16,684 nucleotides of DNA. Source: Acidimicrobiia bacterium. GTDB taxonomy: Bacteria; Actinomycetota; Acidimicrobiia; Spongiisociales; UBA5794. Made by a program: the position numbers and the translations under genes. The stretch lies in assembly GCA_013695075.1 (NCBI GenBank), contig JACDBE010000244.1:1-16684 (forward strand), written 5' to 3'. Every line of letters starts with the position of its first letter. Position 1 is the first letter of the stretch. The notes beneath the pieces are model-generated. The model worked only from the letters and a program-made list of their open reading frames with translations. It was not told the origin of the DNA and did no database searches. Below, piece by piece: positions 6,945 to 13,532 of this stretch.

Positions 6945-8000
6945 TCAACCGAGGAGTGCGCGGGCGAGGTCGGGGGCGGCGTCGACCAATCCGGCCAAGC
7001 CGTCGAGATCGGTGGGCGGTGAGGTGAGCAGCGGCACCGTCGCCACCGGCACCCGGTAGGCGGCGGCGAACTGCCGCCGGGTGTCGGCCTCGTGACGGGC
7101 CTCGGCACCCCACCGCACCAGGTTGTCGTGGAGGGCGGTCCACGCCGCCCGATCGATGCCGTCGACATCGGTGGGCGGGGTGGCTCCCCCCCACGAGGCG
7201 GGGAGCGCCCGGTTGAAGATCACCGCCGCCGGCTCCAAGGCAGCTGCCGGCAGCTCGTCGAGGAATCGTCGCACCTCGCGCAGCGGTGTCGGCGAGGCGG
7301 TGGTGACCAGGACGGTGCGGGCGTTGCGTAGCAGGCGCTCTACCTCGGACGCCCGCGACGACAACCCGTCGTACAGGGTGCGCAGGTCGAGGAGGAACTC
7401 GGCGATGTCCTCGAGCAGGGGTCCGCCGAGCACGGTGTCGGCCAGCCGCAGCATCGGCTTGGCGGTGATGCGGTACAGCGCCCGCCTCCCCGGGATCCCG
7501 GCGCCGGTCAGCCAGGTGAGCAGCCTGCCGCCGATCAGCTCGCTCATCGCCCCCGGAGCGAGCACGAAGTCGATGCCGCCCACCGACGGTGGGGTGTCGA
7601 CGATGACCCGGTCCCACGCCCCGCTGTCGACGTAGTCGGCCATCTGCTCGCCGGCGGCATATGCCTGGGCGGCCGGGAACCGGTCGGCGATGGCCCGGAA
7701 GTACGGATTGGCCACCAGCCGCCGGGCCACCTCCGGCTCGGCGTGCCTGGTGACGATCGCCTCCCAGGAGGCGGTGACGTCGAGCATCGCTGCCCATAGC
7801 TGGGCCCGATCGGCGACGTCGACGGGGCGGTTCCCCAACCCGCCGATGCCGAGAGCGTCTCCCAGGCGGCGGGCCGGGTCGACGGTGATCACCAACGTCG
7901 ACACTCCCGCATCCGCCGACACCACCGCCGCCGCCGCCGCCAGGGTGGTCTTGCCCACTCCACCGGCACCGGCCACCAGCAGTACCTCGGTCCGCTTCAT
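6945..8000 (-). CDS. ArsA/Get3-like ATPase, second gene of the pair
   Basis: Cytosolic P-loop ATPase of the SIMIBI class, 351 residues. It shows a Walker A loop GAGGVGKTT (11-19), a switch I-like VDPARRLGDALG (about 41-52) and a Walker B/switch II-like VIVDTPPSVGG. Unlike its upstream partner it has Ala12 where deviant Walker A ATPases carry the intermonomer signature Lys, so it may depend on its partner for that residue. The start ATG overlaps the partner's TGA by four bases (ATGA at 7997-8000), so the two are translationally coupled and probably form a heterodimer. M. tuberculosis has a similar adjacent pair (Rv3679-Rv3680), reported as a Get3-like complex; from memory. Despite the family name, nothing here indicates arsenite transport: no arsB or arsR nearby. 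The true client is unknown. Confidence 0.88.
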   Translation of the reverse strand: MKRTEVLLVAGAGGVGKTTLAAAAAVVSADAGVSTLVITVDPARRLGDALGIGGLGNRPVDVADRAQLWAAMLDVTASWEAIVTRHAEPEVARRLVANPYFRAIADRFPAAQAYAAGEQMADYVDSGAWDRVIVDTPPSVGGIDFVLAPGAMSELIGGRLLTWLTGAGIPGRRALYRITAKPMLRLADTVLGGPLLEDIAEFLLDLRTLYDGLSSRASEVERLLRNARTVLVTTASPTPLREVRRFLDELPAAALEPAAVIFNRALPASWGGATPPTDVDGIDRAAWTALHDNLVRWGAEARHEADTRRQFAAAYRVPVATVPLLTSPPTDLDGLAGLVDAAPDLARALLG

Positions 8001-8857
8001 TCCTGGTCCGCCCAGTGGGCGCTGAGCTGGGCGGCGACCTCGGCCGGGGTCACCAGCCCGAACAGGTAGGGCAGCCGGGTGGCGTCGCCCAGGGCATCCA
8101 GCCAGAAGCGCTGATGATCCTCCAGGGTGGCGTGGAGTTCTGCGGTGTGGCGCATCGGTCCGTCGGGGAGGGCGGCCACCACCTCATCCGCCACCCCCAG
8201 CTCGGGCAGCACCCGGTTGGCGGCTACCACCGCCAGGTCGATGAGCGGCTCCTCGGCCAGGTCACCCAACGACTCCACGGTCTCCACGATGGGGAGCTCC
8301 TCGGGGATGGTCACCAGCACCAGCCCGCAGCGGCGGGCGTCGGTGAGGAAGCGCCGCATCGCCGCCGCCTGGTTCTGCACGATCCCGGTGGACACCAACC
8401 GGTGGATGGTGGCCGGCGCCCGCAGGTAGGACAGCAGCTGACCGAGGGGAGGGGCGTCGACCACCACCAGGTCCCAGCGCGACTGTTGGGCCTCGTAGAT
8501 GGGCTTGCCCATCGAGATGATCTCCCGCACCCCCGGTGCGGTGTCCACAAGCACGTTGAGGGCCCGGCTCAGCTGCCGGGTGGGGGCGCCGCGGGGCACC
8601 CGTACCTGTAACCGAAGGTATTCGTCGAGCGCCTGAGCACGGTCGATGACGGCGGCGTGGATGCCGGGGGCGATCCGACGCGGCTCCGGGGTGAGGTTCT
8701 CCAACCCGAGATGGGCGGCCAACCCCAGGCTGTCGACCATGCCCAGAGCCAGGACCCGACGACCAGTGCGGGCGGCGGCGATGGCGATGGAGGCGGTGAC
8801 GGCCGACTTGCCGACCCCGCCCTTGCCGGAAACCAGGAGGAGGCGGCGATCGAGCAC
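7997..8857 (-). CDS. ArsA/Get3-like ATPase, first gene of the pair
   Basis: 286-residue P-loop ATPase with a full deviant Walker A motif GKGGVGKSA (11-19), including the signature Lys12, and a switch II-like VVVDAPPLGQ (about 133-142). It is shorter than its partner and lacks the DPARRLGDALG-type switch I. Its equivalent stretch reads LGMVDSLGLAAHLG. The GTG at 8855-8857 was chosen because the P-loop lies at the expected distance from the N-terminus. There is no Shine-Dalgarno sequence; instead TAGCCT ends six bases before the GTG, suggesting a leaderless mRNA. It is the first gene of a two-gene operon and divergent from the 69-residue gene at 8951. Most likely the ATPase partner of a heterodimeric Get3-like complex; client unknown. 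Confidence 0.87.
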   Translation of the reverse strand: MLDRRLLLVSGKGGVGKSAVTASIAIAAARTGRRVLALGMVDSLGLAAHLGLENLTPEPRRIAPGIHAAVIDRAQALDEYLRLQVRVPRGAPTRQLSRALNVLVDTAPGVREIISMGKPIYEAQQSRWDLVVVDAPPLGQLLSYLRAPATIHRLVSTGIVQNQAAAMRRFLTDARRCGLVLVTIPEELPIVETVESLGDLAEEPLIDLAVVAANRVLPELGVADEVVAALPDGPMRHTAELHATLEDHQRFWLDALGDATRLPYLFGLVTPAEVAAQLSAHWADQE

Positions 8858-8863
8858 CGGTCA

Positions 8864-8869
8864 AGGCTA
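8864..8869 (-). promoter_or_regulatory. Predicted -10 box of a leaderless ArsA operon promoter
   Basis: The minus strand reads TAGCCT, matching TANNNT. Six bases separate it from the GTG at 8857, so a transcript starting at the usual distance would begin at the start codon. No good -35 is seen at 17 bases. No ribosome site precedes the gene, which supports the leaderless reading. Confidence 0.45.
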
Positions 8870-8915
8870 CCGGCAGCCCACCTGTGCGCCTCCTGCCCCG
8901 CCGGCCGCCTCGGGT

Positions 8916-8921
8916 TACCCT
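8916..8921 (+). promoter_or_regulatory. Predicted -10 box for the 69-residue gene
   Basis: TACCCT matches TANNNT and would place transcription start near 8928, leaving a leader of about 23 bases that contains the ribosome site GAGGAGG (8938-8944). No clear -35 is seen. The location between two divergent starts is right for a promoter. Confidence 0.35.
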
Positions 8922-8950
8922 GGACGCGAGGTCCGACGAGGAGGCGAGAC

Positions 8951-9160
8951 ATGGCCCAGCTCGACGTCGACGACTTCATCGCCAGGTTCCGGTCACGGGC
9001 CGAAGCGGTACGCACCCGGGGCGTCCCCCCGCTGGAGGGTGAAGCGCGGCGCACCTTCATCGAGCAGATGGAGAAGGACCACCTCGACTACGCCCTGGTG
9101 GGCAGCGCCTCGTGGTCAGTGGAGGACGACCACCTCGTCCTTCGCATCCCCCTGCGCTGA
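8951..9160 (+). CDS. Small protein of unknown function, 69 residues
   Basis: I do not recognise the family. The ATG at 8951 is well supported: GAGGAGG ends six bases upstream. The product is acidic and probably soluble, with no membrane segment. The first half looks helical and charged (DVDDFIARFRSRAEAVRTRG, then a Pro-Pro turn and EGEARRTFIEQMEKD). The second half looks like a small beta hairpin (YALVGSASWSVEDDHLVLRIPL). It is divergent from the ArsA/Get3-like pair across a 93-base region, so the two may share regulation. A role as a partner or accessory of the ATPase pair is only a guess from position. Strong ribosome site, codon use like the neighbours and a gene-like protein make a real gene likely. 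Confidence 0.75.
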   Translation: MAQLDVDDFIARFRSRAEAVRTRGVPPLEGEARRTFIEQMEKDHLDYALVGSASWSVEDDHLVLRIPLR

Positions 9161-9215
9161 CGGGAGGTGCCGCCCCCACCGGTCCTGCCGCCCCGTCGCC
9201 GTTGGTTCTCTCGGG

Positions 9216-9287
9216 TCAATCCACCCTGGCGTCGAGGATCCGGCGCTGCTCAGCAGTTAGGTAGATCTGTGTCCTGGTTGCCGGCAT
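9216..9287 (-). pseudogene. Truncated ribbon-helix-helix (CopG-type) antitoxin remnant
   Basis: The minus strand encodes MPATRTQIYLTAEQRRILDARVD, then TGA. RTQIYLTxEQRRxLD is typical of the DNA-binding beta strand and first helix of RHH antitoxins, which are normally 60-90 residues. Here the second helix and toxin-binding tail are missing. In-frame sequence after the TGA (proline, glycine and alanine rich) does not resemble them, and no toxin gene fits in the remaining 55 bases before the convergent 69-residue gene. The frame is also open upstream back to the ThyX-like stop codon, but that part does not look like this family. Probably a decayed toxin-antitoxin locus; a functional 23-residue peptide is unlikely. 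Confidence 0.55.
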
Positions 9288-9290
9288 ATC

Positions 9291-9308
9291 CAGCACGGTA
9301 TACAGCAC
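9291..9308. repeat. CAGCAC direct repeats upstream of the antitoxin remnant
   Basis: CAGCAC occurs at 9291-9296 and 9303-9308, twelve bases apart, flanking the palindrome GTATAC (9299-9304 overlapping). They lie just upstream of the remnant's ATG. RHH antitoxins often bind short repeats in their own promoters, so this may be the fossil operator. No proof beyond position. Confidence 0.25.
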
Positions 9309-9359
9309 CGGTCCGCCGTCGGACAGTGGCGGCAAAGCCCCAAAGGCATCCGGCAAAGA

Positions 9360-11021
9360 TCAGTCGGGGTCGGCCATACCGGCGGCGGCCCGTCTGGCGG
9401 CGGCGCGGCGCTCGCCCTGTAGACGGGCGAGATCATGATCGCCGTGGTCGACGAACGACATGGCGTCGGCGATGAGGCGATGGCCGGCCTGCTCGCCGAT
9501 GAGGCGGTGCATCTCCTGGGCGATGCGGCGGTAGTCGGCGTGGCCGCCGGCCTGGCTGCGCAGCTCGATGAGGTGGAACGCCTCGCGGGCGTCGAGCTGG
9601 ACCGCGAACCGGATGCGGTAGGCGAACGGGACGACGTACTGCCCGATGTCGACCCCCAGGTCGCCGGCGACCGCCTCGTACAGGGCCGCCGTCCGCTCCA
9701 TGGCCTCCACCCACACCGTGCCGGCGCCGATGTCGGTGATAGCCTCCGGGGTGACGTAGCCGTGGGCCGGTGACAGCCGTTGCCACTCGATGGTGAGCAT
9801 TCGATGGCGCTGAAGGTCGCGGAAGATCCCGTAGTCGCACAGGATGTCGAAGCGGTACCCGGTGCGTTCCATGCCCCGACCCGGCTTGTGCCTGCGGTTG
9901 GTGCGATCGCCCACGGCGGCGGCGATGAGGGCGGCGCGCTCGGTTTCGCTCATGGCGGCCACCGCCGCTAGTAACTGATCGTCTGGTAGATCGCTGTACG
10001 GGTACAGCACCGCCGCCGCCGTCTTCAGTTCTCCGTCCGCGTCCCAATCGACCAGGGTCACCTCGGGGCGGGGCTCCGGCTCGATGTCGGTGGTGGCGAG
10101 CCGATCGAGGTTGGCGGCAACGGAACCGAAGTACCCGGCCCACGTCCCGCCGCGCTGCGGGTTGTCCACCCGGTGCAGGAACGACGGGATGACTTTGCGC
10201 AGCTCGGCCAGCATCAGCCGCCCGTAGCCGGTTACCTCGGCGGAGGGATGCGCCGCCATGCGCATCAGCAGCATCTCGTAGCTCTGCCCCGTGGCGAAGA
10301 TGCCGACGTTGGACAGGGTCGACGCCGGTAACAGCCCGCGCAGGTCGTCGCATGCCTTGGCGCGTATGGACGATCGCCAAGTGAAGGCGGAGTCACCCTC
10401 CTGCTGGGGGAAGGCGGCCTGGTAGTAGGGCACCAGGTCACCAACCAGGGTGGCATAGGTGGTGAAAAGCCACTCCATGGTGTCGGCGTAGGCGGCGGCG
10501 TGTGTCGAGGAGGCGATCTCCGGTGGTGTCACGTAGCGGAAGCGGTCACCGAGGCGCTGGTCGTAGAAGATGTACCGGGTGCTCTGCTCCAGGTAGGCGG
10601 CCAGCCTTCCCCGCTCCAACACCTTGGTGAGCACGTTGGAGGCCTGCTCGCACGCCAGATGGGCCCCGCCGAGTTGGGCGACCGAGTCGTCTCCGTAGTC
10701 GGAGAACACCCGCCGGTATAGCGCCTCGGCTCGCGCGGTGCCCACCTCCCCAGCCGCGGTGGCTTGGGCGGCGATGGCGGCGACCCCCTGCTCGGTGGGC
10801 TCGGCGAACTCGTCGAGGAACAGCCGCCGCACCGACTTGGCGGAGCGGCTGTAGCGGGCGAACAGGGCGCCCTTCACCACCTCGGGCAGGTTGACGATGG
10901 CGAAGACCGGTCCGTCGAGATCGGTGAAGTAGGGGCGCAGCACGGCCCGCTCCGCCGCCGAGAACGGCTCATTGAAGTGGGCCACGGGCTGGGTTCTTGC
11001 GGTCACATCGGTCACGAGCAT
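9360..11021 (-). CDS. Tandem ThyX-like protein (double-length FAD-dependent thymidylate synthase family)
   Basis: 553 residues, about twice a normal ThyX (210-260), with two ThyX-like halves. ThyX makes dTMP from dUMP using FAD and methylene-tetrahydrofolate; its hallmark is RHRxxSxNExSxR. The first half has RGRLAAYLEQSTR (137-149): both flanking Arg residues, Glu145, Ser147 and Arg149 fit, but His, the first Ser and Asn are lost. The second half has RHRMLTIEWQRLS (405-417), which keeps RHR but loses the rest. The second half also keeps a ThyX-like C-terminus, LDAREAFHLIELRSQAGGHADYRRIA (477-501; split here as LDARE, then HLIELRSQ, then YRRIA). It is unclear whether it makes dTMP. The ATG at 11019-11021 starts the recognisable protein; the frame runs open to 11204 but would overlap the divergent gene. 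A weak TACGGT (11043-11048) could be the -10. Confidence 0.75.
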   Translation of the reverse strand: MLVTDVTARTQPVAHFNEPFSAAERAVLRPYFTDLDGPVFAIVNLPEVVKGALFARYSRSAKSVRRLFLDEFAEPTEQGVAAIAAQATAAGEVGTARAEALYRRVFSDYGDDSVAQLGGAHLACEQASNVLTKVLERGRLAAYLEQSTRYIFYDQRLGDRFRYVTPPEIASSTHAAAYADTMEWLFTTYATLVGDLVPYYQAAFPQQEGDSAFTWRSSIRAKACDDLRGLLPASTLSNVGIFATGQSYEMLLMRMAAHPSAEVTGYGRLMLAELRKVIPSFLHRVDNPQRGGTWAGYFGSVAANLDRLATTDIEPEPRPEVTLVDWDADGELKTAAAVLYPYSDLPDDQLLAAVAAMSETERAALIAAAVGDRTNRRHKPGRGMERTGYRFDILCDYGIFRDLQRHRMLTIEWQRLSPAHGYVTPEAITDIGAGTVWVEAMERTAALYEAVAGDLGVDIGQYVVPFAYRIRFAVQLDAREAFHLIELRSQAGGHADYRRIAQEMHRLIGEQAGHRLIADAMSFVDHGDHDLARLQGERRAAARRAAAGMADPD

Positions 11022-11090
11022 CGAACTACAGGGATGTGATTCACCGTAGCAGGCGCCGGACCAGTGACCGACGCAGCGGGAAATCATCGG

Positions 11091-11096
11091 TATCCT
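11091..11096 (+). promoter_or_regulatory. Predicted -10 box of a leaderless promoter for the 136-residue gene and nth operon
   Basis: TATCCT matches TANNNT well and ends seven bases before the ATG at 11104. The next seven bases contain no ribosome site, so the transcript probably starts at or one base before the ATG. No -35 is evident at normal spacing. Confidence 0.45.
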
Positions 11097-11103
11097 GCCC
11101 GCC

Positions 11104-11514
11104 ATGACCTGGTTGCGGATTGCCGTCGGCGTGCTCATCGCCGTCGCCATCGGGGTGGCGCTGGTGCCTCTGGCGGTGCTCGCCGACCTCAAGGACGGCG
11201 GCACCGGTTGGGGGTTGTGTCCGCAGGGCCTCGACGCCTGCCGGAGCAGCTACTTCGCCGGGTTCGAGCTGGTCGCCGCCCTGTTCCTGGTGCTGGCGGT
11301 GGTGCTGACCATCATCCGCCTGTGCGTCAGGCTGCTGCGACGGATCGAACGCAAGCGGGCCGCCCGCGCCTACCTGGCCCGGCAGCGCGAGGTGCTGGCC
11401 CGTCACCAGGCCGTCTTGGCCGAGCAGCAGACATTGCGCCGTACCCCGCCACCCGGCACCGGGCCCACCGCTGCATCGCAGGTGACGCCGGCGGGTTCCC
11501 CCCAGCCTCGCTGA
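11104..11514 (+). CDS. Small two-helix membrane protein, unknown function
   Basis: 136 residues with no recognised function. Two hydrophobic helices (about 5-27 and 52-76) flank a short loop with two Cys (GLCPQGLDACRSSYFAGFE, Cys39 and Cys46). With the usual charge rule the loop faces outside and the two Cys could form a disulfide. A basic, probably coiled helix follows (about 78-112, RIERKRAARAYLARQREVLARHQ), then a Pro/Thr-rich tail. It stands 19 bases before nth, so the two are probably co-transcribed. M. tuberculosis also has a small membrane protein gene (Rv3675) next to nth (Rv3674c), from memory; whether these are related cannot be told here. The start has no Shine-Dalgarno site but a well-placed -10 box. 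Confidence 0.75.
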   Translation: MTWLRIAVGVLIAVAIGVALVPLAVLADLKDGGTGWGLCPQGLDACRSSYFAGFELVAALFLVLAVVLTIIRLCVRLLRRIERKRAARAYLARQREVLARHQAVLAEQQTLRRTPPPGTGPTAASQVTPAGSPQPR

Positions 11515-11533
11515 CCGGCCCGGCATCCCGCCC

Positions 11534-12214
11534 GTGCCATCGGCCATCGTTGCCCAACAACCAAGCGACGAGCAGCGCCGCCGCGCCCGGCTGGTGCTCA
11601 ACCGGCTGACCCGCCGCTACCCCCAGATCGGCACCGCCCTGGAGTACCAGAACGTGTGGCAGCTGCTGGTGGTCACCGTGCTCTCCGCCCAGACCCTCGA
11701 CGACACGGTGAACCGGGTGGCGCCCGAGGTGTTCGCCCGCTGGCCCCAGCCCGAGGACCTGGCCGCCGCCAACCCCGAACAGGTGGAGGCGGTGATATAC
11801 CCCACCGGGTTCTACCGGCAGAAGACCAAGTCGATCATCGGGCTGGCCCAGGCGATCAGCGAGCACCATGGAGGGGCAGTGCCCGACGACCTGGACACGC
11901 TCACCGAGCTCCCCGGGGTGGGGCGGAAGACGGCCAGCGTGGTGCTCGCCGAGGCGTGGGACAAGCCGGCCATCGCCGTCGACACCCACGTGCACCGGGT
12001 GAGCAGGCGACTGGAGCTCACCGCCAATGACCAGCCGGTCAAGATCGAGGCCGACCTCAAGGCGCTCTACCCGAAACGGCGCTGGTCGGGTATCTCCATG
12101 CGGTTCATCCAATTCGGGCGTGAGGTGTGCGACGCCAAGCGCCCCCGCTGCTGGGAGTGCCCGCTGCGCGACCTGTGCCCGTGGCCGGACAAGCGCCTCG
12201 CCCCCACCCGCTGA
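11534..12214 (+). CDS. nth: Endonuclease III (Fe-S DNA glycosylase/AP lyase)
   Basis: Removes oxidised pyrimidines from DNA and cuts the abasic strand, the first step of base excision repair. The 226 residues show all signatures. The helix-hairpin-helix LPGVGRKTASVVL (126-138) carries catalytic Lys132. The catalytic Asp150 sits in AVDTHVHRVSRRL. The 4Fe-4S cluster is Cys199-x6-Cys206-x2-Cys209-x5-Cys215 near the C-terminus. Length is normal for the family. The start is GTG at 11534; the preceding gene ends 19 bases upstream and no strong ribosome site is seen. The next gene begins one base after its TGA, so MATE transporter synthesis is probably coupled to it. I found no LexA-type box (GAAC-N4-GTTC) upstream. 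Confidence 0.96.
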   Translation: MPSAIVAQQPSDEQRRRARLVLNRLTRRYPQIGTALEYQNVWQLLVVTVLSAQTLDDTVNRVAPEVFARWPQPEDLAAANPEQVEAVIYPTGFYRQKTKSIIGLAQAISEHHGGAVPDDLDTLTELPGVGRKTASVVLAEAWDKPAIAVDTHVHRVSRRLELTANDQPVKIEADLKALYPKRRWSGISMRFIQFGREVCDAKRPRCWECPLRDLCPWPDKRLAPTR

Positions 12215-12215
12215 C

Positions 12216-13532
12216 GTGGCCGGTCGGTTGCTGCGGTCACCCCTCGACGCCGCCATCTTGCGGCTGGCAATCCCGGCGCTTGGTGCCCTCGCCGCCGACC
12301 CGCTGGTAGCCCTGGTCGACACCGCCTACGTGGGCCGGCTGGGGACCCAGGCGCTGGCGGCGGTGGCGCTGGCGTCCACCTTGTTCGCCATCGCCGTCGC
12401 AGGCTTCAACTTCCTGGCGTATGGCACCACCCCGCTGATCGCCTCCCGCCTCGGGGCGGGAGACCGGGCGGCGGCGTCGCGCCTGGCCAGCGCCGCCGTG
12501 CTGCTGGCGGCGGCGGCGGGGCTGGTGGCGACGGCGGTGCTGGTGCTGCTTCCGGAGACGCTGCTCGGCTGGCTGGGTGCCTCCGATGAGGTGCTGGCGC
12601 CGGCAACCACCTACCTGCGGATCCGAGCGGTGGGCTTGGTGGCGGTGCTGCTGCTCACCGCCGGCTTCGGGATCTTCCGCGGCGCCCAGGACGCCATGAC
12701 CCCTTGGCGGGTGGTGGTGGTGCTCAACGTCATCAACCTGGTGCTCGATCCGCTGCTCATCTTCGGGCTCGACTGGGGGGTCGCCGGAGCCGCCTGGGCC
12801 TCGGTCATCGCCCAGTCGACCGGTGCCGGGCTGCTCGGGGTGATGCTGTGGCGCCGCAGGGATCCGCTTGGCTTCCATCCGGCCCGACCGCGGCGCGCCG
12901 ACTTCACCGCCCTGGCCGCCGCCGGGAGCAGGCTGGTGCTGCGCACCGCCGGTCTGCTCGCCGTGTTCACCGCCGCCACCAGCGTCGCCGCCCGGCTGGG
13001 AACCGCCGCCCTGGCGGCGCACCAGATCGCCTACCAGGTGTTCATCTTCCTGTCGCTGGCGCTCGATGCGGTGGCCATCGCCGCCCAGTCGGTGGTGGGC
13101 AAGGCGGTGGGGGAGAAGGCTCCCGGTCAGGTGCGCAGCCTGGCCGAGCGCCTGGTGGTGCTCGGCGCCGCCGCCGGTCTCGCCATCGCCGGGCTGCTGG
13201 CGCTGTCCGCCCCCTGGCTGGGAGGCTGGTTCAGCCCTGATGGCACGGTGGTTGCCGCCCTGGGGACCGTCTACCCACAGCTGGTGCTGGTCCAGGTCAT
13301 CGGGGGGGCGGTGTTCGCCTGGGACGGCATCGTGATGGGTGCCACCGACTTCACCATCGCCATGGTGGCCACCGTGGTCCCGGCGGTGGCCGTCATGGGC
13401 TGGATGCTGGCCATCGTCCCCTTGGGTGGCACTCTGCCAGCGGTGTGGTGGGGCATCGTGCTGCTGATGGTGCTGCGGGCGGTGGTGCTGGGGTGGTGGC
13501 ACCGCAACCGGCTGCCACTGGTCGCCGCTTAG
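12216..13532 (+). CDS. MATE family efflux transporter, DinF-like
   Basis: Na+- or H+-driven multidrug exporter of the inner membrane. 438 residues, about 12 hydrophobic helices, in two related halves. The start contains PLVALVDTAYVGRLGTQALAAVALAST, and GIFRGAQDAMTPWRVVVVLNVINLVLDPLLI in mid-protein is typical of the DinF branch. The GTG at 12216-12218 lies one base after the nth stop, giving VAGRLLRSPLDAAILRLAIPALG, the normal MATE N-terminus. The frame is open further upstream but only as an out-of-frame reading of nth. The drug or substrate cannot be told. Its stop TAG (13530-13532) overlaps the stop TAA (13529-13531, minus) of the convergent MFS gene, so there is no space for a terminator between them. 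Confidence 0.93.
   Translation: MAGRLLRSPLDAAILRLAIPALGALAADPLVALVDTAYVGRLGTQALAAVALASTLFAIAVAGFNFLAYGTTPLIASRLGAGDRAAASRLASAAVLLAAAAGLVATAVLVLLPETLLGWLGASDEVLAPATTYLRIRAVGLVAVLLLTAGFGIFRGAQDAMTPWRVVVVLNVINLVLDPLLIFGLDWGVAGAAWASVIAQSTGAGLLGVMLWRRRDPLGFHPARPRRADFTALAAAGSRLVLRTAGLLAVFTAATSVAARLGTAALAAHQIAYQVFIFLSLALDAVAIAAQSVVGKAVGEKAPGQVRSLAERLVVLGAAAGLAIAGLLALSAPWLGGWFSPDGTVVAALGTVYPQLVLVQVIGGAVFAWDGIVMGATDFTIAMVATVVPAVAVMGWMLAIVPLGGTLPAVWWGIVLLMVLRAVVLGWWHRNRLPLVAA

Noticed and set aside
6945..8857. Arsenite resistance operon
   Set aside because: The two ATPases are ArsA-like by fold only; no arsB, arsC, arsD or arsR and no Cys metal-binding cluster is visible.
11022..11204. Upstream extension of the ThyX-like frame
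   Set aside because: It would overlap the divergent 136-residue gene and its promoter, and the added residues do not look like part of the family.
12237..13502. 421-codon open frame antisense to the MATE gene
   Set aside because: Gly/His/Gln-rich low-complexity shadow with no recognisable fold; the sense frame is a clear MATE transporter.
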